Shown here: positions 1 to 6,648 of the stretch, in pieces
Layout: the number at the start of each line of letters is the position of its first letter
Position numbering within the stretch: position 1 is the stretch's first letter
Source: Clostridia bacterium
GTDB taxonomy: Bacteria > Bacillota > Clostridia > Oscillospirales > CAG-272
Assembly (NCBI GenBank): GCA_017456685.1
Contig: JAFTIV010000198.1
Span: forward strand, 1-21,003
DNA length: 21,003 nt
Direction: 5' to 3'
Program-made: the position numbers and the translations under genes
Notes under the pieces: generated by a model
What the model was told of the DNA's origin: nothing
The model's input: the letters and a program-made list of their open reading frames with translations, nothing else
The model's database searches: none

Positions 1-750
1 ACATCTTATTATTCAACCGTTGAGGAAAAGGCGTATATTTACCCTATCCCCTACGAGCTTTATGAAAGGTATAAGATACGCCGTTACGGCTTCCACGGCA
101 CCTCGCACAGATTTGTGTGTGGCAAGGTAATGGATATTCTTGGCAAGAGTGACGCAAAGGTAATCACCTGTCACCTTGGAAATGGCTCGTCAATCACGGC
201 AAGCATCGGCGGTAAGGCGGTTGACACCTCAATGGGCTTCACCCCTCAGGAGGGCGTTCCTATGGGAACGAGAAGTGGCTCGATAGACCCAACCGTTGTA
301 ACCTATATAATGAAAAAGGAAGGACTTTCTCCCGACGAGGCAGAAAAGCTTCTTAATTCAAGCTCGGGACTTCTTGGAGTGTCTGGTGTTTCAAGCGACT
401 GTAGAGATGTGCTTGAGGCGCAGAACGCAGGAAACAAGCGCGCAGGGCTTGCAATGGACATTCTTGTTCACTACATTAAAAAGATAATAGGCTCTTATAT
501 AGCCGAGATGAACGGAGTAGATGCGCTTGTATTTACCGCGGGCATCGGTGAAAACGACGGAATTGTAAGAGATTTAATCTGCCGAGATTTATCTTATCTT
601 GGAATTGAAATTGACAATGATATCAACCTCAGCCTTAAAAGAGGCGAGCAGGGCGAAATCACAAAGGCGGGTGCAAGGGTTAGAACCTTTGCAATCCCAA
701 CAAACGAGGAGTATATGATTGCCCTCGACACATATGATTTAGTAAAATAA
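1..750 (+). CDS. ackA: Acetate/propionate kinase, C-terminal 249 residues (5' end outside window)
   Basis: The frame is open from base 1, so the gene starts upstream; family members are about 400 residues. The second acetate-kinase signature (YGFHGTSHRFV) lies near bases 85-117, followed by HLGNGSS, the MGTRSGSIDP loop, FTAGIGEN and the closing TNEEYMIA motif, all expected of the ASKHA acetate/propionate kinase fold. The enzyme transfers phosphate from acyl-phosphate to ADP. Thirty-seven bases separate it from the aldolase, so it appears to be the first visible gene of the microcompartment operon. There, by inference, it works like PduW and converts the propionyl-phosphate made by PduL into propionate and ATP. 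Acetate versus propionate preference cannot be read from the sequence. No targeting helix is visible in the part seen, so it is probably cytosolic. Confidence 0.95.
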   Translation, partial: TSYYSTVEEKAYIYPIPYELYERYKIRRYGFHGTSHRFVCGKVMDILGKSDAKVITCHLGNGSSITASIGGKAVDTSMGFTPQEGVPMGTRSGSIDPTVVTYIMKKEGLSPDEAEKLLNSSSGLLGVSGVSSDCRDVLEAQNAGNKRAGLAMDILVHYIKKIIGSYIAEMNGVDALVFTAGIGENDGIVRDLICRDLSYLGIEIDNDINLSLKRGEQGEITKAGARVRTFAIPTNEEYMIALDTYDLVK

Positions 751-787
751 AAAATAAAAATATATAAACTGAAAGGAAAAAAAGAAA

Positions 788-1537
788 ATGAAATCAGCTT
801 ACGAAATTAAAAAGGAAATCTGTGAGGTTGGCCACGCGCTTTATCATCTTGGCTTTGTTGCTGCAAACGACGGTAACATCTCTGTTAAGGTTAGCGAAAA
901 CGAGTACTACTGTACTCCTACAGGCGTATCAAAGGGAGCACTTACCCCTGATATGATTATCAAGGTTGACAAGAACGGAAACAAGATTGAGGGTAAGCTT
1001 AACCCCTCGTCGGAGATCAAAATGCACATGCGTGTATATCAAAAGCGTCCTGATGTTGGCGCAGTAGTTCACGCACATCCACCGATTGCAACTGCATTTA
1101 CAATTGCAGGCATCGACCTTGACCAGTACATTCTTCCAGAGGCAGTTCTTACAATAGGCGAGGTTCCTACCTGCGCTTACGGAACTCCATCTACTATGGA
1201 AATTCCTGACTCACTTGAGCCATACATCGAAAATCACGACGCATTCCTTCTCCAAAACCACGGTGCTCTTACAGTAGGCTTCAACCTTCAAAAGGCTATG
1301 TTCGTTATGGAAGAGGTTGAGTTCAATGCAAAGATTTGTAAGTACGCAATGGAGCTTGGTGCAGTTCACGAAATTCCTAACGACCAGCTCAAGAAGCTTA
1401 TGGACCTTAGAAAGAAGATGAACCTCCCTGGTCGTCACCCTGGTATTGATTACGGAGAGCCAGAGTGCAAGGGCGGAGCAAACGAGGAGCTCGTTGCTGA
1501 GATAACACGCAGAGTAATTGCTGCTCTTGGAAAGTAA
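788..1537 (+). CDS. Class II (zinc) aldolase, fuculose/rhamnulose-phosphate aldolase type, with C-terminal encapsulation peptide
   Basis: A 249-residue class II aldolase/adducin-family protein. The family cleaves L-fuculose-1-phosphate or L-rhamnulose-1-phosphate to DHAP and lactaldehyde. The visible zinc site is H95 and H97 (VVHAHPP) with H158 (QNHGA); E76 in the PSSE motif is the expected catalytic acid. The fold should end near residue 215. After it come a Gly/Pro-rich linker (about 216-230) and an amphipathic helix, ANEELVAEITRRVIAALGK, that looks like a microcompartment encapsulation peptide. The start follows AAAGGAAA. Its place beside the aldehyde dehydrogenase suggests that lactaldehyde is made inside or at the shell, as proposed for C. 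phytofermentans. Fucose versus rhamnose specificity cannot be told. Confidence 0.9.
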   Translation: MKSAYEIKKEICEVGHALYHLGFVAANDGNISVKVSENEYYCTPTGVSKGALTPDMIIKVDKNGNKIEGKLNPSSEIKMHMRVYQKRPDVGAVVHAHPPIATAFTIAGIDLDQYILPEAVLTIGEVPTCAYGTPSTMEIPDSLEPYIENHDAFLLQNHGALTVGFNLQKAMFVMEEVEFNAKICKYAMELGAVHEIPNDQLKKLMDLRKKMNLPGRHPGIDYGEPECKGGANEELVAEITRRVIAALGK

Positions 1538-1575
1538 TTTTCTCTTAAGGCTATAAGGCAAAAAGGAGATTTATT

Positions 1576-3033
1576 ATGGCTATAAATTGGACAGATGTGC
1601 AAATTGAGCAAATCGTAGCCTCGGTTATGAGTCAGCTCAAGGGCGAATCTCCTGCTATAAAGGACGAATATAACGGCGCAGGCTACAATGGCAAAAAATA
1701 TATCGGTGTTTTTGAGGATATGAAGGATGCCATTGATGCCGCTGAGTCAGGCTACAAGGCTATTCGCGCAATGTCTCTTGAGGAAAGAGAGAAAATCATT
1801 GCAGTAATTCGCGAGCTTTGTCGCAAGGAAGCCCCGACAATGGCGCGCCTCGGCGTTGACGAAACCAAAATGGGAAGAGTTGACCATAAGACTGCAAAGC
1901 ATATGCTTGTTGCAGATAAGACCCCTGGCACGGCAGATATTGTCGCACAGGTAAAGACGGGCGATTATGGACTTACTCTTACCGAAATGGCTCCCTTTGG
2001 AGTAGTAGGAAGCATAACCCCAAGCACAAACCCCTCTGAAACTGTTATTTGTAACAGTATAGGAATGATAGCTGCGGGCAACGGAGTTGTATTTAACCCT
2101 CACCCAAATGCTATTGCAACCTCTAACTATGCAATCGACCTTGTCAATCGCGCAAGCGCTATGGCAGGCGGACCAAGAGTTCTTGTTTCATCTGTTGTGA
2201 AGCCTACTCTTGATAGCGCAAATGTTATGTATAAGGACCCGAGAATTAAGCTTCTTGTTTGCACAGGCGGACCTGGTGTTGTTAAGAGCGTTCTCTCCAG
2301 CGGAAAGAAGGCAATCGGTGCGGGTGCGGGAAATCCCCCTGTTATCGTTGACGATACTGCCGACATAAGAAAGGCAGGCAAGGACATAATTGATGGCTGT
2401 ACCTTTGATAACAACCTTCCGTGCATAGCGGAAAAGGAGGTATTTGCCTTTGCAAGCATAGCTGATGAGCTTATTGATGCTATGAGAGCAAATGGCGCAT
2501 ACCTTATCAGCAGAAGCGACGCAGACACCCTTGCCCGCGTAGTTCTCGTTGAAAAAACAAATCCTAAGACAGGCATAAGCTCCAAAATTGTCAACCGCGA
2601 TTGCGTTGGTAGAGATGCTAAGGTATTGCTTGAGAAAATCGGCATATCCGTTGGCGACGAGGTTAGATGCATAATCTGCGAGACCGACTTCGAGCACGAT
2701 TTCGTTCAGCACGAGCTTATGATGCCTATTCTTCCTATAGTAAGAGTTAAAGATATTGACCAAGCCATCGACCTTGCCGTAAGGGCAGAGCACGGCAACC
2801 GTCATACAGCGCATATGCACTCTAAAAACATTGACAATCTAACAAGATTTGCAAGAGCCGTTGAGACTACTATTTTCGTAAAGAACGCTCCGTCCTATGC
2901 AGGTATAGGCTTTGGCGGAGAGGGACACACCACCTTTACAATAGCAGGACCTACAGGAGAGGGCATTACAAGCGCTAAAAGCTTTACAAGGCTTCGCCGT
3001 TGCGTTTTAGCGGAGAGCTTTAGAATAATTTAA
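1576..3033 (+). CDS. pduP: CoA-acylating propionaldehyde dehydrogenase with N-terminal encapsulation peptide
   Basis: A 485-residue aldehyde dehydrogenase of the PduP/EutE class, which oxidises propionaldehyde with NAD+ and CoA to propionyl-CoA in the microcompartment lumen. Residues 5-22 (WTDVQIEQIVASVMSQLK) form an amphipathic helix typical of encapsulation peptides. A linker to about residue 40 leads into the catalytic fold. The catalytic cysteine is C283 in FDNNLPCIAEKEV, a strong hallmark of the acylating BMC family; the NAD-fold stretch FGVVGSITPSTNP is also clear. AAAAGGAG lies just before the ATG. It is followed by a 60-base spacer containing a hairpin, then the alcohol dehydrogenase, which would regenerate its NAD+. 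Confidence 0.95.
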   Translation: MAINWTDVQIEQIVASVMSQLKGESPAIKDEYNGAGYNGKKYIGVFEDMKDAIDAAESGYKAIRAMSLEEREKIIAVIRELCRKEAPTMARLGVDETKMGRVDHKTAKHMLVADKTPGTADIVAQVKTGDYGLTLTEMAPFGVVGSITPSTNPSETVICNSIGMIAAGNGVVFNPHPNAIATSNYAIDLVNRASAMAGGPRVLVSSVVKPTLDSANVMYKDPRIKLLVCTGGPGVVKSVLSSGKKAIGAGAGNPPVIVDDTADIRKAGKDIIDGCTFDNNLPCIAEKEVFAFASIADELIDAMRANGAYLISRSDADTLARVVLVEKTNPKTGISSKIVNRDCVGRDAKVLLEKIGISVGDEVRCIICETDFEHDFVQHELMMPILPIVRVKDIDQAIDLAVRAEHGNRHTAHMHSKNIDNLTRFARAVETTIFVKNAPSYAGIGFGGEGHTTFTIAGPTGEGITSAKSFTRLRRCVLAESFRII

Positions 3034-3052
3034 AACATTAAGATATTATGTG

Positions 3053-3076
3053 CCGAAAAGCGCGTGCGCTTTTGGG
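3053..3076 (+). other. Intercistronic RNA hairpin between aldehyde and alcohol dehydrogenase genes
   Basis: CCGAAAAGCGC (3053-3063) faces GCGCTTTTGGG (3066-3076). Ten of eleven positions can pair, with one G-G mismatch; the two-base gap means the innermost pair probably opens. No T-run follows, so it is not a classical terminator. It lies 17 bases before the ATG of the alcohol dehydrogenase. It closely resembles, in sequence and layout, the hairpin at 5601-5632. An RNA processing or stabilising role is inference. Confidence 0.6.
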
Positions 3077-3093
3077 CTAAGGAAGGAAAAGAA

Positions 3094-4293
3094 ATGAACA
3101 TTTCATCATCACAGGTAGAGAGCATTGTTCGTAAAATTCTTGGCGAGGTTTCCTCGACTAAGGGTGCGTCCTGCGCGTGCGTTCCAAAGACCGCTAAGGT
3201 TGCAACTCTCACCGCCCCTAAGAAAATCGAGGTTAAGGAGTATGCAATTCCAACCGTCGGTGACAACGATATTCTCGTTAAGGTAGAGGGCTGTGGCGTT
3301 TGTGGAACTGATGTTCACGAGTGGAAGGGCGACCCCTTTGGAATAATTCCTGTAACTCTTGGACACGAGGGAACAGGCGAGATTATTGCTCTTGGTAAAA
3401 ACATAAAGGCTGATACCGCTGGAAACCCCATAAAGGTTGGCGATAAAATCGTTACCTCTGTTATCAGCTGTGGCGAATGCTTTGTTTGCCGTAATAAGCC
3501 CGCAAATACCAACCTTTGCGACAAGCAGGGCGTATTTGGACTTATTCCTCACAACGACGCAAATCCCCTTACAGGCTGGTTTGCTTCACATCTTCTTATA
3601 AGCGGAAAGGGCTCTACCTATTTTGTGGTAAACGACCTTGACCTTAAGGAGAGAATGCTTCTTGAGCTTGCTTGTGTTTGTGTACACGCACTCAAGAGAG
3701 CTAACACCACAGGTCTTATCAACTTCAACTCCAAGGTTCTCGTTCAAGGACTTGGTCCTGTAGGTCTTGTTATGATAAGCGTGCTAAGAGCCGCAGGTGT
3801 AAACCATATCATAGCTATCGACGGCACACCAAGAAGACTTGAAATGGCAAAGAGGCTTGGCGCAAAGACAGTTATCAGCTTCAAGGAGGTTACCTCACTT
3901 GAGGACAGAGTTAATCTTGTTAAAAGCGTTGCAAACGGTGTAGGTGTTGACTTTGCGTTCCAGTGCACAGGCGCACCTATGGCAGCGAAGGACATTTATG
4001 AGTACATTCGTCGCGGTGGCGGAATGTGTGAGATGGGCTTCTTCGTAAACAACGGAGAATACACAGTTAACCCACACTTCGCTATGTGTAACAAGGAAAT
4101 CAGCATTGTTGGCTCTTGGGACTACAGCGCAGACGATTACCCAACAACTATGGCATTCCTTCGTCAGGCAAGAGAGATGAATATTCCTATTAAGGAGCTT
4201 ATAACTCACACATTCCCTCTTGATAAGCTTAACGAGGCTATGGAGGTTAATGTATCACAGCAGGGAATTAAAATCTGCTATGTTGCTGAATAA
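3094..4293 (+). CDS. Zinc-dependent medium-chain alcohol dehydrogenase with N-terminal encapsulation peptide
   Basis: I start it at the ATG at 3094, behind AAGGAAGG; a GTG thirty bases upstream gives an open extension but lies inside the hairpin and has no binding site. The product has 399 residues. Residues 1-20 (MNISSSQVESIVRKILGEVS) form an encapsulation-type helix, followed by a linker. The medium-chain dehydrogenase fold then shows catalytic-zinc residues C70 (GVCGTD) and H91 (GHEGTG), structural-zinc cysteines C126, C129, C132 and C142, and a Rossmann motif GLGPVG. By context it reduces propionaldehyde to propanol to recycle NADH, or lactaldehyde to 1,2-propanediol; sequence does not decide. 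Many BMCs use an unrelated iron-dependent PduQ for this job. Confidence 0.9.
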   Translation: MNISSSQVESIVRKILGEVSSTKGASCACVPKTAKVATLTAPKKIEVKEYAIPTVGDNDILVKVEGCGVCGTDVHEWKGDPFGIIPVTLGHEGTGEIIALGKNIKADTAGNPIKVGDKIVTSVISCGECFVCRNKPANTNLCDKQGVFGLIPHNDANPLTGWFASHLLISGKGSTYFVVNDLDLKERMLLELACVCVHALKRANTTGLINFNSKVLVQGLGPVGLVMISVLRAAGVNHIIAIDGTPRRLEMAKRLGAKTVISFKEVTSLEDRVNLVKSVANGVGVDFAFQCTGAPMAAKDIYEYIRRGGGMCEMGFFVNNGEYTVNPHFAMCNKEISIVGSWDYSADDYPTTMAFLRQAREMNIPIKELITHTFPLDKLNEAMEVNVSQQGIKICYVAE

Positions 4294-4304
4294 GGAGTTC
4301 GCTT

Positions 4305-4622
4305 ATGGCTCTTGGAATGATTGAGGTCTATGGCTTTGCTACTGCAATAGTAGTGGCAGATGCTATGGCTAAGGCAGCCGAGGTTCAAGTGGTTGCCATT
4401 GATAAAAACAAGCCCGCGGGTGGCGACTCAGCAAGAGTTCCTCTCGTTATGGCTATAAAGGTTGAGGGCTCTGCCTCTGCGGTCGAATCAGCGATTTTAG
4501 CAGGTAAGGCGGAGGCTGAAAAAAGAGATTTGTATATCACTCATAAGGTGATTGCAAGGCAGAGCGATGATATTGAGTGGTTTGCTCGTCTATCAGCGCT
4601 CGGCAAGGATAAATTAAGATAA
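4305..4622 (+). CDS. BMC-H hexameric shell protein with unusual pore loop
   Basis: A 105-residue single-domain BMC (pfam00936-type) protein starting MALGMIEVYG, with ADAMAKAA in the first helix and a conserved THKVIARQSDD region near the end. It lies 11 bases after the alcohol dehydrogenase. Where PduA-like proteins carry the short KIGSG pore loop, this one has a longer stretch (DKNKPAGGDSARVP, about residues 33-46), so its pore should differ. The C-terminal tail (about residues 89-105, FARLSALGKDKLR) is longer than in the other three BMC-H proteins here. By family knowledge it tiles the shell facets as a hexamer; what passes its pore is unknown. Confidence 0.92.
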   Translation: MALGMIEVYGFATAIVVADAMAKAAEVQVVAIDKNKPAGGDSARVPLVMAIKVEGSASAVESAILAGKAEAEKRDLYITHKVIARQSDDIEWFARLSALGKDKLR

Positions 4623-4655
4623 TAAAAAATTTTTAATAAGGAGATTAAAACAATG

Positions 4656-4928
4656 ATGGAAGCATTAGGAATGGTAGAAACAAGAGGTCTCGTAGCTGCA
4701 ATTGAGGCAGCAGATGCAATGGTAAAGGCTGCAAATGTAGTTCTTATCGGTAGCGAGAAAATCGGTAGCGGACTTGTAAGCGTAATGGTTCGTGGCGATG
4801 TTGGTGCAGTTAAGGCAGCCGTTGAGGCTGGTGGAGCTGCTGCTACCTCACTTGGCGAGGTTATCGCAACACATGTAATTCCAAGACCTCACGCAGATGT
4901 TGAGAAGCTTCTTCCTATTATTAAGTAA
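4656..4928 (+). CDS. pduA: BMC-H major shell protein, PduA/PduJ type (copy 1)
   Basis: A 90-residue BMC-H protein ([11 protein letters not shown]...), with the canonical KIGSGLVSV pore loop of PduA/PduJ and the terminal [15 protein letters not shown] segment. An ATG three bases upstream (4653) is better spaced from AAGGAG (4638-4643), so the protein may carry an extra Met; I chose 4656 because the near-identical copy at 5292 starts MEALG. The two copies differ at three of 90 residues. By analogy with Pdu this is likely the most abundant facet protein, passing small polar substrate while slowing aldehyde loss. Confidence 0.95.
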   Translation: MEALGMVETRGLVAAIEAADAMVKAANVVLIGSEKIGSGLVSVMVRGDVGAVKAAVEAGGAAATSLGEVIATHVIPRPHADVEKLLPIIK

Positions 4929-4945
4929 TTTAAGGAACTTATAAT

Positions 4946-5218
4946 ATGAAGGCAATAGCGTTACTTGAAGTGCAGGCTATGGTAGCTGCAATCACAGGAC
5001 TTGACGCTATGGTAAAGGCTGCCGATGTAAAGCTCATTCATGTGGAAAAGCGCCTTGGCGGTAGGCTGGTAACGGTCGTTGTCGAGGGCGAGGTTTCCGC
5101 CGTGAAGGCGGCGCTTGAAGCGGGCGCCGCCGCAGCGAGCGAGGTAGGAAATGTCAAGTGCTGCGAGGTTATAGCTCGCCCGCACCCCGATGTTATGAGA
5201 TTTTTAACAACGGGCTAA
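4946..5218 (+). CDS. BMC-H shell protein with Arg-containing pore loop
   Basis: A 90-residue BMC-H protein (MKAIALLEVQAM...), starting 8 bases after AAGGAA. Its fold pattern matches its neighbours (DAMVKAADV, the VKAALEAGAAAASEVG helix, VIARPHPDV), but the pore loop reads RLGGRLVTV instead of KIGSGLVSV. That places an arginine where the canonical pore serine region sits. The second half (about 5090-5180) uses many GTC, GCC, GCG and GGC codons, unlike the GTT/GTA/GCT-rich copies on each side. This may mean lower expression or a separate origin. It is probably a minor shell hexamer. Confidence 0.92.
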   Translation: MKAIALLEVQAMVAAITGLDAMVKAADVKLIHVEKRLGGRLVTVVVEGEVSAVKAALEAGAAAASEVGNVKCCEVIARPHPDVMRFLTTG

Positions 5219-5291
5219 AAACACTTTTAAAGCTTAGGCTTTGAAATACAAACAGGCAAAATAATAATAAATTTTTACAGGAGGAATTCAA

Positions 5292-5564
5292 ATGGAAGCA
5301 TTAGGAATGGTAGAGACCAGAGGTCTCGTAGCTGCTATTGAGGCTGCTGATGCTATGGTAAAGGCTGCAAATGTAGTTCTTGTTGGTAGCGAGAAAATCG
5401 GTAGCGGACTCGTAAGCGTAATGGTTCGTGGCGATGTTGGTGCCGTTAAGGCAGCAGTTGAGGCTGGAAGCGCTGCAGCTACCTCACTTGGCGAGGTTAT
5501 TGCAACTCACGTAATTCCAAGACCTCACGCAGATGTTGAAAAGCTTCTCCCATCTATTAAGTAA
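5292..5564 (+). CDS. pduA: BMC-H major shell protein, PduA/PduJ type (copy 2)
   Basis: A 90-residue BMC-H protein nearly identical to the product at 4656-4928. The three differences are I to V before GSEKIG, G to S in EAGSAAAT, and I to S near the C terminus (PSIK). The KIGSGL pore loop is intact. It has the best binding site of the shell genes (AGGAGG at 5280-5285) and a 73-base leader holding a small AAAGC/GCTTT hairpin. Duplicated PduA/PduJ-like genes are common in BMC loci and raise shell protein dose. Confidence 0.95.
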   Translation: MEALGMVETRGLVAAIEAADAMVKAANVVLVGSEKIGSGLVSVMVRGDVGAVKAAVEAGSAAATSLGEVIATHVIPRPHADVEKLLPSIK

Positions 5565-5600
5565 TTGCTATAAGGCGATAATAGAAGGCAGAAATTTTCA

Positions 5601-5672
5601 GTGCCCAAAGAGCGCTTATGCTCTTTGGGTACTGCAAAAGCGCTTAATATGGCATTGAGCTTTTTTGCAGTA
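5601..5672 (+). other. Two consecutive intercistronic hairpins between shell gene and pduL
   Basis: The first hairpin pairs CCCAAAGAGC (5604-5613) with GCTCTTTGGG (5620-5629), extendable to 13 pairs (5601-5632, one G-U). The second pairs TACTGCAAAAGC (5630-5641) with GCTTTTTTGCAGTA (5659-5672), with a two-T bulge. They share the bases 5630-5632, so their full-length forms compete. Neither is followed by a free T-run. The arrangement would suit transcript processing, 3' protection of the shell mRNA, or partial attenuation; these roles are inference. Confidence 0.6.
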
Positions 5673-5709
5673 CGAATTGACTTATTTATCATATGAAAGG
5701 GAAGAAAAA

Positions 5710-6369
5710 ATGGATATTTCAACAGAAAAAATAGCCGAAATGGTAAAGCGCGCAATTCTTGAAATGAATGGCGAGGCAGGAAAAGAGAGCACGGACAAGG
5801 GCGGAATTCCCATTGGTGTTTCAAACAGACATATACACCTGTCACAGGCAGACCTTGAGACCCTTTTCGGCAAGGGCTATGAGCTGACACCGATAAAGGA
5901 GCTTTCTCAGCCAGGACAGTATGCCTGCAAGGAGCTACTAACAATCATAGGTCCATCAATGAGACCGATAGAAAATGTAAGAGTTCTCGGTCCTGTGAGA
6001 AAAAGCTCTCAGGTTGAGATATCAGCAACGGACTCTTATGTTTTAAAGGTTAAGCCACCTGTAAGAGAGTCGGGAAATATAAAGGACTCCGCACCCATAA
6101 GAATTGTTGGTCCAAGGGGCGTTGTAGAGCTTAGCGAGGGCTGTATAATCGCAAACAGACATATTCATATGTCACCCGCGGATGCGCTTGAATTTGGAGT
6201 TAGCGACGGCGACTATGTAGATATTGATGTAAACGGCAAGCGCAGAACAAGATGGTTTGATGTTCAAATAAGAGTTCATAAGGATTTCCGCTTAGAGATG
6301 CATGTTGATACTGACGATGCAAACGCGGCAGGCATAGGAAACGGATTTATTGTAAATATCGTAAGGTGA
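5710..6369 (+). CDS. pduL: PduL phosphotransacylase with N-terminal encapsulation peptide
   Basis: I start it at the ATG at 5710, behind AAAGGGAAG, giving 219 residues; a TTG 45 bases upstream lies inside the hairpin region. The enzyme moves the acyl group of propionyl-CoA to phosphate, freeing CoA inside the shell. Residues 1-20 (MDISTEKIAEMVKRAILEMN) form an encapsulation-type helix, and a linker to about 32 follows. The two PduL repeats each carry a zinc-binding signature: R40-H41-I-H43 and R150-H151-I-H153; H198 in the EMHVDTD stretch is the third expected ligand. The stop is TGA, one of two TGA stops in this operon, which matters for reading the TGA in the glycyl radical gene. Confidence 0.95.
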   Translation: MDISTEKIAEMVKRAILEMNGEAGKESTDKGGIPIGVSNRHIHLSQADLETLFGKGYELTPIKELSQPGQYACKELLTIIGPSMRPIENVRVLGPVRKSSQVEISATDSYVLKVKPPVRESGNIKDSAPIRIVGPRGVVELSEGCIIANRHIHMSPADALEFGVSDGDYVDIDVNGKRRTRWFDVQIRVHKDFRLEMHVDTDDANAAGIGNGFIVNIVR

Positions 6370-6379
6370 GGTAATAAAA

Positions 6380-6628
6380 ATGTTAAAGGGAATTATTAGA
6401 GGAAACATAGTTTCCACAAGAAAGCAGGAATCATTAGTAGGCAGTAAGTTTATGGAGGTTCAGCTTATCAAAAATGGCAAGCTCGCAGATGAGTTTATAA
6501 TCGCGATTGACTCAGTTGGCGCGGGCATTGGTGAAACCGTTCTTATCACCACAGGAAGCTCAGCAAGGCTTGCACTTCACAACACAAGCAGTCCTGCTGA
6601 TGCAGTTATAGTAGGTATTGTTGACTAA
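6380..6628 (+). CDS. pduN: EutN/CcmL/PduN pentameric vertex protein (BMC-P)
   Basis: An 82-residue protein of the EutN/CcmL family, which forms pentamers that cap the shell vertices. Hallmarks are the opening GIIRGNIVSTRK strand, a central GKLADEFIIAIDSVGAGIGE segment, and VLITTGSSARLAL followed by DAVIVGIVD. It starts 10 bases after pduL. It is the only BMC-P gene in the window. Length is normal for the family. Confidence 0.95.
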   Translation: MLKGIIRGNIVSTRKQESLVGSKFMEVQLIKNGKLADEFIIAIDSVGAGIGETVLITTGSSARLALHNTSSPADAVIVGIVD

Positions 6629-6648
6629 TTTTTGAAAAGAGAGAAAAG

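Noticed and set aside
2127..2820. Long minus-strand ORFs opposite the aldehyde dehydrogenase, and similar ones elsewhere
   Set aside because: They mirror strongly conserved coding frames, have no binding sites and show no recognisable protein features.
5239..5265. Internal promoter before the second PduA-like gene (TTGAAA with TAATAA)
   Set aside because: Spacing to any decent -10 is 15 or 18 bases and the -10 match is poor; AT-rich sequence makes this expected by chance.
5604..5672. Operon-internal rho-independent terminator before pduL
   Set aside because: Neither hairpin is followed by a free T-run, and the genes on both sides belong to the same pathway. Kept as intercistronic hairpins instead.
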